NCBI RefSeq assembly: GCF_050563545.1
Contig: NZ_JBNXUM010000003.1
Location: 1 to 64,000 of the forward strand
Source of the DNA: Falsiroseomonas sp050563545
GTDB taxonomy: Bacteria; Pseudomonadota; Alphaproteobacteria; Acetobacterales; Acetobacteraceae
Direction of reading: 5' to 3'
Length of the DNA stretch: 64,000 nt
Both the position numbers and the translations under genes were made by a program. Under the pieces are notes generated by a model. That model had not been told where the DNA came from, made no database searches, and saw nothing but the letters and a program-made list of their open reading frames with translations. Of this stretch, positions 51,887-60,228 are shown piece after piece (position 1 is the first letter of the stretch; every line of letters begins with the position of its first letter).

Positions 51887-51900
51887 CTTTAGGCCTAAAG
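51887..51900. promoter_or_regulatory. MarR-type operator, perfect 14-bp palindrome (site 1)
   Basis: CTTTAGGCCTAAAG is a perfect palindrome in the 114-bp divergent promoter region. It begins 25 bp upstream of the flavoprotein start. Site 2 repeats TTTAGGC at exactly 63 bp (six helical turns) away, which favours cooperative binding by the MarR regulator encoded in the operon. Confidence 0.7.
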
Positions 51901-51945
51901 GATTTTCGCGGTCCAGCGGATTCAGCGCTTGCCCCCGCACGGCGC

Positions 51946-51967
51946 GATGTTTTAGGCTTCAAGCATC
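51946..51967. promoter_or_regulatory. MarR-type operator, imperfect copy (site 2)
   Basis: GATG and CATC flank an imperfect palindrome with core TTTAGGCTTCAAG (51951-51963), matching site 1 TTTAGGCCTAAAG at 11 of 13 positions. It ends 9 bp before the SDR start codon, overlapping the likely ribosome-binding region, so binding would block the SDR operon. Confidence 0.65.
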
Positions 51968-51976
51968 GGAGGGTCC

Positions 51977-52708
51977 ATGCGGCCAACGCTTTCCGGGATC
52001 GAGGCTCTCGTCACGGGCGGCGGCACCGGCATCGGCGCGGCCTGCGCGGCGGCGCTGACCGAAGCGGGCGCGCGCGTGACCGTGATGGGGCGGCGCGAGG
52101 GGCCGTTGCGGGCGGTCGTGGAACGCGGCCATGCCGCAGCCTTCGTCCAAGGCGACGTGACCGCGCCCCCTGCCCTGCCCACCTTCGCGATCCTGGTGAA
52201 CGCCGCGGGTGCCGCGGAAAGCGCGCCTTTCCTGAAATCCGACGATGCGCTGTTCGAGCGGATGTGGCGCGTGAACGTGATGGGCGCCGTCGCGGTCACG
52301 CGCGCCGTGCTGCCCGGGATGCTCGATGCAGGCTTCGGGCGCGTGGTGCACATCGCCTCCACCGCGGCGCTGAAGGGCTACGCCTATGTCACGGCCTATG
52401 TCGCGGCCAAGCACGCGCTGCTCGGCCTGACCCGCGCCCTGGCGCAGGAAGTCGCGAGCAGGGGCATCACGGTCAACGCGGTCTGCCCGGGATTCACGGA
52501 CACCGACATCGTCGCGGAGTCCGTCGCGCGCATCGTCGCCACGACCGGCCGCAGCGAAGCCGAGGCGCGCGCCGAGCTCGCCAAGCACAACCCGCAGCGC
52601 CGCCTGGTGACACCGGACGAAGTCGCGACCGCCGTGCTCATGCTCTGCGTGCCGGGGGCATCGGCCATCAACGGCCAGGCCATCGCCGTGGACGGGGGCG
52701 AGACATGA
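51977..52708 (+). CDS. SDR-family 3-hydroxyacyl-CoA-dehydrogenase-like protein
   Basis: 243 residues. TGGGTGIG near 13, NAAGAAESAPF near 75, HIASTAALKGYAYVTAYVAAKHA near 115-140 with Ser, Tyr-x3-Lys, and a C-terminal NGQAIAVDGGET. Classical SDR with NAD(P). In the aromatic-CoA cluster it would serve a hydroxyacyl-CoA oxidation step (inference). Its TGA overlaps the MarR ATG. Confidence 0.85.
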   Translation: MRPTLSGIEALVTGGGTGIGAACAAALTEAGARVTVMGRREGPLRAVVERGHAAAFVQGDVTAPPALPTFAILVNAAGAAESAPFLKSDDALFERMWRVNVMGAVAVTRAVLPGMLDAGFGRVVHIASTAALKGYAYVTAYVAAKHALLGLTRALAQEVASRGITVNAVCPGFTDTDIVAESVARIVATTGRSEAEARAELAKHNPQRRLVTPDEVATAVLMLCVPGASAINGQAIAVDGGET

Positions 52709-53217
52709 ACGACATCTCCCCGATCGCGGTGGATGCCGAGACCGCGCTGGCCCATGCCCCGCCCGGCCACAAGGACGAGCTGCGGCTGTGGCTGCGCCTG
52801 TTGACCTGCACGACGCTGATCGAGGGCGAGATCCGCACGCGCCTGCGCCGCGACTTCGACACCACCCTGCCCCGCTTCGACCTGATGGCTGCGCTGGATC
52901 GCGCCAGGGACGGGATGACGCTGGGCGAGATCTCGCGCCGCATGATGGTCAGCAACGGCAACGTCACGGGCTTGGCCGCGCGGCTGGAAGCCGAGGGCCT
53001 GGTGGAACGCCGCGCCCAGCCCGGCGACCGGCGCGTCCAGCTGCTGCGGCTGACGCCGAAGGGCCGGCGGGAGTTCGCGCGGCAATCTGCCGCCCACGAA
53101 TCCTGGATCGCCGAATTGCTGGACGGCCTGGCGGAGACGGAGAGCACGACCCTCTTCCGCCTGCTCGGCCGCGCCAAGGCCTCGGTCCGCGCCGCGCTCT
53201 CGCCGGAGGAAGCATGA
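52705..53217 (+). CDS. MarR-family transcriptional regulator
   Basis: 170 residues. Winged helix-turn-helix: MTLGEISRRMMVSNGNVTGLAARLEAEGLVERR near 72-104 and wing DRRVQLLRLT near 109. Located inside the operon and coupled to both neighbours by ATGA overlaps. Family members respond to aromatic ligands or acyl-CoA thioesters; the nearby paired operators are its likely sites, so it probably represses the divergent cluster until inducer is present. Confidence 0.88.
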   Translation: MNDISPIAVDAETALAHAPPGHKDELRLWLRLLTCTTLIEGEIRTRLRRDFDTTLPRFDLMAALDRARDGMTLGEISRRMMVSNGNVTGLAARLEAEGLVERRAQPGDRRVQLLRLTPKGRREFARQSAAHESWIAELLDGLAETESTTLFRLLGRAKASVRAALSPEEA

Positions 53218-54041
53218 TCACCGCCATCAGCGGCCCGCTCGCCGCCTACCGCGCGAAGCACCTGAAGCTGGAGGTCGCGGGCGCCGTCGCGACGCTGACG
53301 CTTGACCGGCCGGAGCGGAAGAACCCGCTGACCTTCGACAGCTACTCCGAGATGGCGGCGATCCTGCGCACCGCGACGCATGACGACGGCGTGAAAGCCT
53401 TCGTCGTCACGGGCTCGGGCGGCAATTTCTGCTCGGGCGGCGACGTGCACGAGATCATCGGCCCGCTGCTAGAGCGCGACACCAAGGGGCTGATGCAGTT
53501 CACCTCCATGACGGGCGAGCTGGTCAAGGCGATGCGCGCCTGCCCGCAGCCAATTGTGGCCGCGGTGGACGGCGTCGCGGCCGGTGCCGGCGCTATCATC
53601 GCGATGGCCTCCGACATCCGGCTCGGCACGGCGCGGGCGAAGGTGGCGTTCCTGTTCAACCGCGTCGGGCTCGCGGGCTGCGACATGGGCGCCTGCGCGA
53701 TCCTGCCGCGCATCATCGGCCAAGGGCGGGCAAGCGAGCTTCTGTATCTCGGCCGAAGCCTCGGCGGCGAGGAAGGGCTGGCCTGGGGTTTCTTCAACCG
53801 GCTGCACGCGCCGGAGGAATTACACGCCGCTGCAGCGGCGATGGCGAAGGAGATCGCTGAGGGACCCTCCTTCAGCCATGCCATGACCAAGCGCATGCTG
53901 CAGATGGAGTGGGCGATGTCCATGGACCAGGCGATCGAGGCCGAGGCCGTGGCCCAGGCGCTCTGCATGACCACCAACGATTTCCGCCGCGCCTACGACG
54001 CCTTCGTCGCGAAGCAGCGACCCGTGTTCAAGGGCGACTGA
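53214..54041 (+). CDS. Enoyl-CoA hydratase/isomerase family protein
   Basis: 275 residues, ATGA overlap with MarR. Crotonase fold: the oxyanion loops TGSGGNFCSGGDVHEI near 64 and AVDGVAAGAGAIIAMASDIRLG near 114; FLFNRVGLAGCDMGACAILPRIIG near 143-166 has Asp near the usual Glu position. Acts on an acyl-CoA intermediate, probably ring-opened or dearomatised product of the flavoprotein. Confidence 0.87.
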   Translation: MITAISGPLAAYRAKHLKLEVAGAVATLTLDRPERKNPLTFDSYSEMAAILRTATHDDGVKAFVVTGSGGNFCSGGDVHEIIGPLLERDTKGLMQFTSMTGELVKAMRACPQPIVAAVDGVAAGAGAIIAMASDIRLGTARAKVAFLFNRVGLAGCDMGACAILPRIIGQGRASELLYLGRSLGGEEGLAWGFFNRLHAPEELHAAAAAMAKEIAEGPSFSHAMTKRMLQMEWAMSMDQAIEAEAVAQALCMTTNDFRRAYDAFVAKQRPVFKGD

Positions 54042-55201
54042 TGCCGGACCGGACCTTCCTCGACTGGCCCTTCTTCGAACCGCGCCACAAGGCGTGGGCG
54101 GCGGAGGTTGAGGCCTGGGCGGCCGCTCATGCCGAAGCGCTGGTCGACGAGCACGACGCCGACGGCAGCACCATCGCCCTGGTGCGCGCGATGGGCGAGG
54201 CGGGGCTACTGCGTGTCCCCTGCCCCGAAGATGGCAGGCTCGACGTGCGCAGCCTCTGCCTGGCGCGCGACATCCTGGCGCGCCATGCGGGCCTCGCGGA
54301 TTTCGCCTTTGCGATGCAGGGCCTTGGCACCGGGCCCGTGGCGCTGTTCGGCACCCCTGCGCAGCGTGACGCCGTGCTGCCTGCCGCGCGCGCGGGCACG
54401 GCGCTCGCAGCCTTCGCGCTGTCGGAGCCCGACGCCGGCAGCGACGTCGCGGCGCTGGCGACCGTCGCGGAGAAGGACGGCAACGGCCATTACCGGCTCA
54501 CCGGCCGCAAGACCTGGATCAGCAATGGTGGCATCGCCGCGACCTATGTCGTCTTTGCCCGCACCGGCGAGGCGCCGGGTGCCAAGGGGCTCTCCGCCTT
54601 CCTGGTGCATGCCGACACGCCCGGCTTCAGCATCGAATCCCGCATCGAGGTTACCGCGCCGCATCCGCTGGCGACGCTGGCCTTCGACGCGGCACGCATC
54701 CCCGCGGACGCGATGATCGGCAAGCTCGGCGATGGCTTCAAGGTGGCGATGGGCACGCTCGACGTCTTCCGCTCCACAGTCGGCGCCGCGGCGCTCGGCT
54801 TCGCGCGGCGGGCGCTGGACCTTACGCTCGATCGCGCCACGAACCGCCGGCTGTTCGGCGCGACGCTCTTCGACCAGCAGATGTCGCAGGCCGCCATCGC
54901 GGACAGCGCGACGGAGGTCGAGGCCTCGGCGCTGCTCGTCTACCGCGCGGCCTGGCTGAAGGACGCCGGCACGCCCCGCATCACGCGTGAGGCCTCCATG
55001 GCGAAGCTGCATGCGACCGAAACCGCGCAGCGCGCGGCCGATCGCGCCGTGCAGATCCATGGCGGCCTCGGTGTCACGAAGGGCCACAAGGCCGAGGAAC
55101 TCTATCGCGAGGTCCGGGCGCTCCGCGTCTACGAAGGCGCCTCGGAGATCCAGCGCGTGGTGATCGCCCGCGCCGAGAAGGAACGCCGCACGTCAGCCTG
55201 A
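54041..55201 (+). CDS. Acyl-CoA dehydrogenase
   Basis: 386 residues, TGATG overlap. FAD-dependent ACAD: FALSEPDAGSDVAALATVAE near 129, TGRKTWISNGGIA near 155, and C-terminal IHGGLGVTKGHKAEELYREVRALRVYEGASEIQ near 341-373, with the catalytic Glu in YEGASE. Introduces an alpha-beta double bond in the CoA pathway. The electron acceptor ETF is not encoded here. Confidence 0.88.
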   Translation: MPDRTFLDWPFFEPRHKAWAAEVEAWAAAHAEALVDEHDADGSTIALVRAMGEAGLLRVPCPEDGRLDVRSLCLARDILARHAGLADFAFAMQGLGTGPVALFGTPAQRDAVLPAARAGTALAAFALSEPDAGSDVAALATVAEKDGNGHYRLTGRKTWISNGGIAATYVVFARTGEAPGAKGLSAFLVHADTPGFSIESRIEVTAPHPLATLAFDAARIPADAMIGKLGDGFKVAMGTLDVFRSTVGAAALGFARRALDLTLDRATNRRLFGATLFDQQMSQAAIADSATEVEASALLVYRAAWLKDAGTPRITREASMAKLHATETAQRAADRAVQIHGGLGVTKGHKAEELYREVRALRVYEGASEIQRVVIARAEKERRTSA

Positions 55202-55218
55202 ACCAAGGGAGACGGGAG

Positions 55219-56859
55219 ATGGACGGGATGATGACCGCGCAGCTCGCGCCCAGTGCGCATGCCGACACCTTCGCGCGCGACAACCTGCCGCCGCGCGAGC
55301 AGTGGCCGGATTTCCTGCTCGACCGGCCGGAATACCGCTACCCCGCGCGGCTGAACTGCGCGGTGGAACTGCTGGAACGCAACATCGAGCGCGGCCGCGG
55401 CGACCACCCCGCCATCGTCACGCCGGCCGAGACGCTGACCTACGGCCAACTTGCCGCGCGCGTGAACCGCATCGCCAACGTGCTGACGACGAAGCTCGGC
55501 TTCGTGCCGGGCAACCGCGTCCTTCTGCGAAGCATGAACAATGCCTGGATGGTCGCCTGCTACTTCGCCGTGCTGAAGGCCGGCGGTGTCGTAGTCGCCA
55601 CCATGCCGCTGCTGCGCGCGAAGGAACTCGGCCAGATGTGCCGCAAGGCGCGGATCAGCCACGCTTTCTGCGACATTCGCCTGGTAGAGGAACTGCGGAA
55701 GACGGACGCGCCCGACCTCAAGCACCTCGTTACCTGGGGCGACGGGCAGCTGGAGGCACTATGCGAAGCGGCCTCGCCGAACTTTACGGCCTGCGACACC
55801 GCCGCCGACGATGTCTGCCTCTTCGGCTTCACCTCCGGCTCTACAGGCGAGCCCAAGGCGACGATGCATTTTCATCGCGACATGATGGCGATCTGCGACG
55901 GCTATGCCATGCAGGTGCTGCGGCCGGAGCCGACCGACGTCTTCCTCGGCACGCCGCCGCTGGCCTTCACCTTCGGCCTCGGCGGTCTGGTGCTGTTCCC
56001 CTTCCGCGTCGGCGCCACCGGCGTGCTGCTGGAACGAGTGACGCCGGAGGAACTGCCGGCCGAGATCGCCAGGCACAAGGCGACGGTGACCTTCACCGCG
56101 CCCACGGCCTATCGGATCATCGCCGGCCTGGCGAAGCAGCACGACCTGTCGTCCCTGCGCAAATGCGTCAGCGCCGGCGAGACGCTGCCGAAGCCCGTCT
56201 TCGAGGCCTGGCAGGCCGCGACGGGCCTCAAGCTGATGGACGGCATCGGCGCGACGGAGATGCTGCACATCTTCATCGCCGCGCGGGAGGATCAGATCCG
56301 CCCCGGCGCCACCGGCATCCCGGTCCCCGGCTACCGCGCGAAGGTTGTGGACGAGAACGGGAAGGAGGTGCCGCGCGGCACCCTTGGGCGTCTCGCGGTT
56401 CAGGGGCCGACGGGGTGCCGCTACCTCGCCGATCCGCGCCAGGCCAACTACGTGCAGGACGGCTGGAACATCACCGGCGACACCTATGTCCAGGACGAGG
56501 ACGGCTATTTCTGGTACCAGGCGCGCAACGACGACATGATCATCACCGCCGGCTACAACGTCGCCGGGCCGGAGGTCGAGGTCGCGCTGCTGACGCATCC
56601 CGCCGTCAAGGAGTGCGGCGTGGTCGGCGCGCCGGATGCGGATCGCGGCATGGTGGTCCGCGCCTATGTCGTGCTGCATCCCGGGCACACGGCGGGTCCC
56701 GACCTCGCCAAGGCGCTGCAGGACCACGTGAAGGCCGAGATCGCGCCCTACAAATATCCTCGCAGCATCGTCTTCGTGGAGACGCTGCCGCGCACCGAGA
56801 CCGGCAAGCTGCAGCGCTTCGCGCTTCGTAAGCAGGCCCAGCAGGAGCCCGCGGCATGA
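55219..56859 (+). CDS. Benzoate/2-aminobenzoate-CoA ligase family protein
   Basis: 546 residues. Adenylate-forming ligase with FGFTSGSTGEPKATMHFHRD near 199, FGLGGLVLFPFR near 253, GDTYVQDEDGYFWYQARNDDMI near 421-442, and the catalytic lysine in PRTETGKLQRFAL near 525. N-terminal region NLPPREQWPDF is typical of the benzoate-CoA ligase group. Most likely activates anthranilate or a related aromatic acid for the fused flavoprotein. Overlaps ridA-like gene by ATGA. Confidence 0.88.
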   Translation: MDGMMTAQLAPSAHADTFARDNLPPREQWPDFLLDRPEYRYPARLNCAVELLERNIERGRGDHPAIVTPAETLTYGQLAARVNRIANVLTTKLGFVPGNRVLLRSMNNAWMVACYFAVLKAGGVVVATMPLLRAKELGQMCRKARISHAFCDIRLVEELRKTDAPDLKHLVTWGDGQLEALCEAASPNFTACDTAADDVCLFGFTSGSTGEPKATMHFHRDMMAICDGYAMQVLRPEPTDVFLGTPPLAFTFGLGGLVLFPFRVGATGVLLERVTPEELPAEIARHKATVTFTAPTAYRIIAGLAKQHDLSSLRKCVSAGETLPKPVFEAWQAATGLKLMDGIGATEMLHIFIAAREDQIRPGATGIPVPGYRAKVVDENGKEVPRGTLGRLAVQGPTGCRYLADPRQANYVQDGWNITGDTYVQDEDGYFWYQARNDDMIITAGYNVAGPEVEVALLTHPAVKECGVVGAPDADRGMVVRAYVVLHPGHTAGPDLAKALQDHVKAEIAPYKYPRSIVFVETLPRTETGKLQRFALRKQAQQEPAA

Positions 56860-57254
56860 CGCTGACTGCCCTGCAGCCACCGGGCTGGCCGGCGCCGCGC
56901 GGCTACGCGAACGGCATGATGGGCCGTGGCCGCGTCGTGCTGGTCGGCGGCATGATCGGCTGGGACGAGGCGGGGCGCTTCCCCCAGGGCCTGGTCGCGC
57001 AGGTCCGTCAGGCCCTGCTCAATATCCTGACCGTTTTGAAGGAAGCCGGTGGCGGGCCGGAACATATCGCGCGGCTGACCTGGTATGTCACCGACATGGA
57101 GGAATACCGCGCCAGCCTGAAGGAACTTGGCCCCGTCTATCGCGACGTCATGGGTCGCCACTTTCCCGCCATGGCGCTGGTGCAGGTCGTCGCGCTGGTC
57201 GAGCGCGACGCCCGCGTCGAAATCGAGGCGACGGCGATCCTGCCGGATCAGTAG
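56856..57254 (+). CDS. RidA/YjgF-family protein, divergent subfamily lacking the catalytic Arg
   Basis: 132 residues. Rid fold: VLVGGMIGWDEAGRFPQG near 28, LTWYVTDMEEYRA near 74, and VEIEATAILPDQ at the end. In archetypal RidA the enamine/imine deaminase Arg105 precedes the C-terminal EIEA block; the aligned residue here is Leu114 (VALVERDARVEIEA). It belongs to a non-archetypal Rid group. Known anthranilyl-CoA clusters carry a Rid protein, where hydrolysis of an imine intermediate is suspected. Confidence 0.87.
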   Translation: MTLTALQPPGWPAPRGYANGMMGRGRVVLVGGMIGWDEAGRFPQGLVAQVRQALLNILTVLKEAGGGPEHIARLTWYVTDMEEYRASLKELGPVYRDVMGRHFPAMALVQVVALVERDARVEIEATAILPDQ

Positions 57255-57475
57255 GCCTCGGCCGGCGGCTCCCCCGTGTCCGCCGGCGCGGCGGCGGCGT
57301 CGGAGGCGCCCTCGCGCCAGCCCTTCCGCTCCTCCCGCATGCGCTTGACCAGCATGGCCGCGCCGATCAGCCCGGCGCCGGCCGTCGCGGCCACCGCGAC
57401 CGCCCCCACCGCCGCCAGGCCCGCGCCCACCATCACGGGGGCCGCCATCATCCGTCCGGCGCAGCGCATCAGCAT
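57248..57475 (-). CDS. Small membrane protein of unknown function
   Basis: 75 residues if translation starts at ATG 57475; ATG 57481 is too close to the GAGGAG Shine-Dalgarno at 57482-57487, while 57475 gives six-base spacing. One or two Ala/Gly/Val-rich membrane segments (near residues 7-37), then a basic VKRMREERKGWRE stretch. No known domain. Overlaps the 3' end of the Rid gene and follows the zinc-ribbon gene closely. Confidence 0.6.
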   Translation of the reverse strand: MLMRCAGRMMAAPVMVGAGLAAVGAVAVAATAGAGLIGAAMLVKRMREERKGWREGASDAAAAPADTGEPPAEAY

Positions 57476-57485
57476 GGGCATCTCC

Positions 57486-57653
57486 TCATCCGGCCCGGGA
57501 TGTGGGCCCGGGCGGCGGCGGCACAACCGCCAGCGACCGCTCCGCCGCGCAGGAACAGACCACGCTGCCGTCCGACAGCAGGTTCGGGACGGTCGGTTCC
57601 CCGCAATGCGGGCACTCCACGGCCTCCCTGATGGGCAGGGTCGTTGCAGTCAC
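57486..57653 (-). CDS. Small zinc-ribbon-like protein
   Basis: 55 residues from GTG 57653 to TGA 57486, a gene easily missed because it is so short. It contains ECPHCGEP near 14-21 and VCSCAAE near 33, giving a CxxC ... CxC pattern that could bind zinc, and a proline-rich tail. Its stop codon is embedded in the ribosome-binding site of the small membrane protein gene (TGAGGAG), suggesting a coupled pair. Coding status rests on motif and context only. Confidence 0.5.
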   Translation of the reverse strand: MTATTLPIREAVECPHCGEPTVPNLLSDGSVVCSCAAERSLAVVPPPPGPTSRAG

Positions 57654-57809
57654 ATCCCTGCCCTAGCCCGGGCGCATCCCCGGCGGCAAGCCGCGGACTT
57701 GCCCGCCCGCGGCCCCGTTGGCATGTTCCGCCGCCCGCAAAGGGTTGCGGCGCCGTGGGCGTCGGCGAGGAAGGCAGCAGGTCCCGCCTTGGGACCCAAG
57801 AGGATCGGC

Positions 57810-59027
57810 ATGGCCAAGATCAAGGTGAAGACGCCCGTCGTGGAGATGGACGGCGACGAGATGACCCGCATCATCTGGGGGTTCATCAAGGAGAAGCTGA
57901 TCCTCCCCTACCTCGACATCGACCTGAAGTACTACGACCTCGGCGTCGAGTACCGCGACCAGACCGACGACCAGGTGACGGTGGACGCGGCGAACGCGAC
58001 CAAGAAGTACGGCGTCGGCGTGAAGTGCGCGACCATCACGCCTGACGAGGCGCGGGTGAAGGAGTTCAACCTGAAGAAGATGTGGCGGTCGCCCAACGGC
58101 ACGATCCGCAACATCCTGGACGGCACGATCTTCCGCGAGCCCATCATCTGCAAGAACGTCCCGCGCCTGGTGCCGCACTGGTCGAAGCCGATCGTGGTCG
58201 GCCGCCACGCCTATGGCGACATCTACCGGGCGGTGGAGATGAAGGTGCCGGGCGCCGGCACGGTGAAGATGACCTATACGCCCGAAGGCGGCGCCGCGCA
58301 GGAGATCGGCGAGTTCGTCTTCAAGGGCCCCGGTGCGGCGATGATGCAGCACAACCTCAACAGCTCGATCGAGGGCTTCGCGCGCGCCAGCTTCAACTAC
58401 GGCCTGCAGCGCAACTACTCCGTCTATTTCAGCCACAAGAACACGATCCTCAAGGCGTATGACGGCAACTTCAAGGACATCTTCAAGGCGATCTTCGACG
58501 CCGAGTTCGCCGACAGGTACAAGGCCGCCGGCCTCACCTATGAGGACCGGCTGATCGACGACATGGTGGCCTCCGCGCTGAAGTGGGAAGGCGGCTACAT
58601 CTGGGCCTGCAAGAACTACGACGGCGACGTGCAGTCCGACATCGTGGCGCAGGGCTTCGGCTCGCTTGGCCTGATGACCTCCGTGCTGCTGTCCCCGGAT
58701 GGCTCGACGGTGGAATCCGAGGCCGCGCATGGCACGGTGACCCGCCACTACCGCCAGCACCAGAAGGGCCAGGAGACGAGCACGAACCCCATCGCCTCCA
58801 TCTTCGCCTGGACGCGGGGGCTCGCCTATCGCGGCAAGTTCGACAACACCCCTGATGTCGTGGAGTTCGCGGATGCCCTGGAAGCCGTCTGCATCGAGAC
58901 GGTCGAGAGCGGCGACATGACCAAGGACCTCGCGATCCTGATCAGCAAGGACCAGCCCTGGCTCAACACCCAGGCCTTCCTGAACAAGCTCGACGAGAAC
59001 CTGAAGAAGAAGATGAAGCTGGCCTGA
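57810..59027 (+). CDS. icd: NADP-dependent isocitrate dehydrogenase
   Basis: 405 residues. The homodimeric eukaryote-like NADP-IDH type common in alphaproteobacteria: VVEMDGDEMTRIIWGFIKEK near 10, SPNGTIRNILDGTIFREPI near 94, KNYDGDVQSDIVAQGFGSLGLM near 269-290, and SEAAHGTVTRHYR near 306. Converts isocitrate to 2-oxoglutarate in the TCA cycle and makes NADPH. Stands alone here, and a small secreted protein gene begins 14 bp after it. Confidence 0.95.
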   Translation: MAKIKVKTPVVEMDGDEMTRIIWGFIKEKLILPYLDIDLKYYDLGVEYRDQTDDQVTVDAANATKKYGVGVKCATITPDEARVKEFNLKKMWRSPNGTIRNILDGTIFREPIICKNVPRLVPHWSKPIVVGRHAYGDIYRAVEMKVPGAGTVKMTYTPEGGAAQEIGEFVFKGPGAAMMQHNLNSSIEGFARASFNYGLQRNYSVYFSHKNTILKAYDGNFKDIFKAIFDAEFADRYKAAGLTYEDRLIDDMVASALKWEGGYIWACKNYDGDVQSDIVAQGFGSLGLMTSVLLSPDGSTVESEAAHGTVTRHYRQHQKGQETSTNPIASIFAWTRGLAYRGKFDNTPDVVEFADALEAVCIETVESGDMTKDLAILISKDQPWLNTQAFLNKLDENLKKKMKLA

Positions 59028-59041
59028 GCGGCGGCCTCGCG

Positions 59042-59491
59042 ATGACCGGCCCGGGCCTTCGTGCTGCGGCGGCGCTCCTCGCGCTGACCGCGACCGCGGC
59101 CCGGGCCGATTGCTTCGACTGGGACATGGCCGGCGCGCTGCTGCATCAGGGCACGCTGCGCGGCCTGCCGCCGGGCCCGGTGCAGTGGCGGGCCGGCACG
59201 CGCCCCGTCGGCGGCGACCACAGCGAGACGGCGGTCGAGCTGCGCTGGACGCAGGGCGGCCGCAGCGTCCGCCAGTCCATCTTCGCCGAGCTTCAGGACG
59301 GCACGCCGGCGCTGCGCGTCGTGGACGGGCAGCTCCGTCTCCGCGTCTCCTACTGCGAGCGCTACGGACGCTGCCGCCAGGTCACCCTGCCCTATCGCTG
59401 GGACCGTGCCGCCGGCCGCTTTGCCGGTGCCGACCGCAACGCACGGGAATCGCTCGAGGCCGTGGCCTGCCAGCCCGACGAGACGGGCTGA
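59042..59491 (+). CDS. Small secreted protein of unknown function
   Basis: 149 residues. Signal peptide MTGPGLRAAAALLALTATAARA with cleavage near residue 22, followed by a cysteine-containing mature domain (DCFDWD near 23, YCERYGRCRQVTLPY near 104-118, and VACQP near the end) that could form disulfides in the periplasm. No family recognised. Downstream of icd by 14 bp and 2 bp before the DUF599 gene. Confidence 0.65.
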   Translation: MTGPGLRAAAALLALTATAARADCFDWDMAGALLHQGTLRGLPPGPVQWRAGTRPVGGDHSETAVELRWTQGGRSVRQSIFAELQDGTPALRVVDGQLRLRVSYCERYGRCRQVTLPYRWDRAAGRFAGADRNARESLEAVACQPDETG

Positions 59492-59493
59492 CC

Positions 59494-60168
59494 ATGCCGT
59501 TCAGCCTGCTCGACCTGCTCGCGCTCGCGGTCTTCGCGGCGTGCTGGCTCGGCTATGCGACCGCCGTGGACCGCATCCCCTCGATCCGCGCGCGCAGCGT
59601 GATCACCGCGATGGATGAGCACCGGCGCCGCTGGATGTGGGCGACGCTCTCCCGCGAGAACCGCATCGCCGACATGTCGGCGATCGGCAACCTCATGAAC
59701 TCCACGAGCTTCCTGGCGACGACCAGCATCTTCATCCTGGGCGGCCTGGTCGCGATGCTGAGCGCGTCGGATCTCGGCCGCCGCGTGGTCGCGGCGCTCC
59801 CGTGGTCCGAGGTGCCGGGCGAGGCGGCGTGGGAGCTGAAGATCGCGCTGCTGCTGCTGATCTTCGTCAACACCTTCTTCGAGCTCACCTGGGCGCTGCG
59901 CCAGTTCAATTACGGCTCGATCCTGATCGGCGGCTTCCCGCCACCCGCCGAGGGCGAGAAGGGCGCGCGGCAGGTGGAGGCCGCGGCCGCGGTCCTGAAC
60001 CGTGCCGCGCGGCACTTCAACACGGGGCTGCGCAGCTACTACTTCGGCCTGGCCGCGCTGGCCTGGATCCTCCACCCGCTTGCGCTGATCGCGGCCAGCC
60101 TTTTCGTGGTCCGCGTGCTTCACCGCCGCGAGTTCCGCTCCGCGGTACACGACGCCGTCCGCACCTGA
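59494..60168 (+). CDS. DUF599 membrane protein
   Basis: 224 residues from ATG 59494. Four or so hydrophobic segments; family signature RWMWATLSRENRIADMSAIGNLMNSTSFLA is visible near residue 46, given here in part as ENRIADMSAIGNLMNS. Family function is unknown. Likely cotranscribed with the secreted protein gene that ends two bases upstream. Confidence 0.85.
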   Translation: MPFSLLDLLALAVFAACWLGYATAVDRIPSIRARSVITAMDEHRRRWMWATLSRENRIADMSAIGNLMNSTSFLATTSIFILGGLVAMLSASDLGRRVVAALPWSEVPGEAAWELKIALLLLIFVNTFFELTWALRQFNYGSILIGGFPPPAEGEKGARQVEAAAAVLNRAARHFNTGLRSYYFGLAALAWILHPLALIAASLFVVRVLHRREFRSAVHDAVRT

Positions 60169-60228
60169 GCTGGCGTCCCTCGGGGCGCTGGTGCGTTGGC
60201 GGCGCGACAGACAGCAGGACGACGCCTG

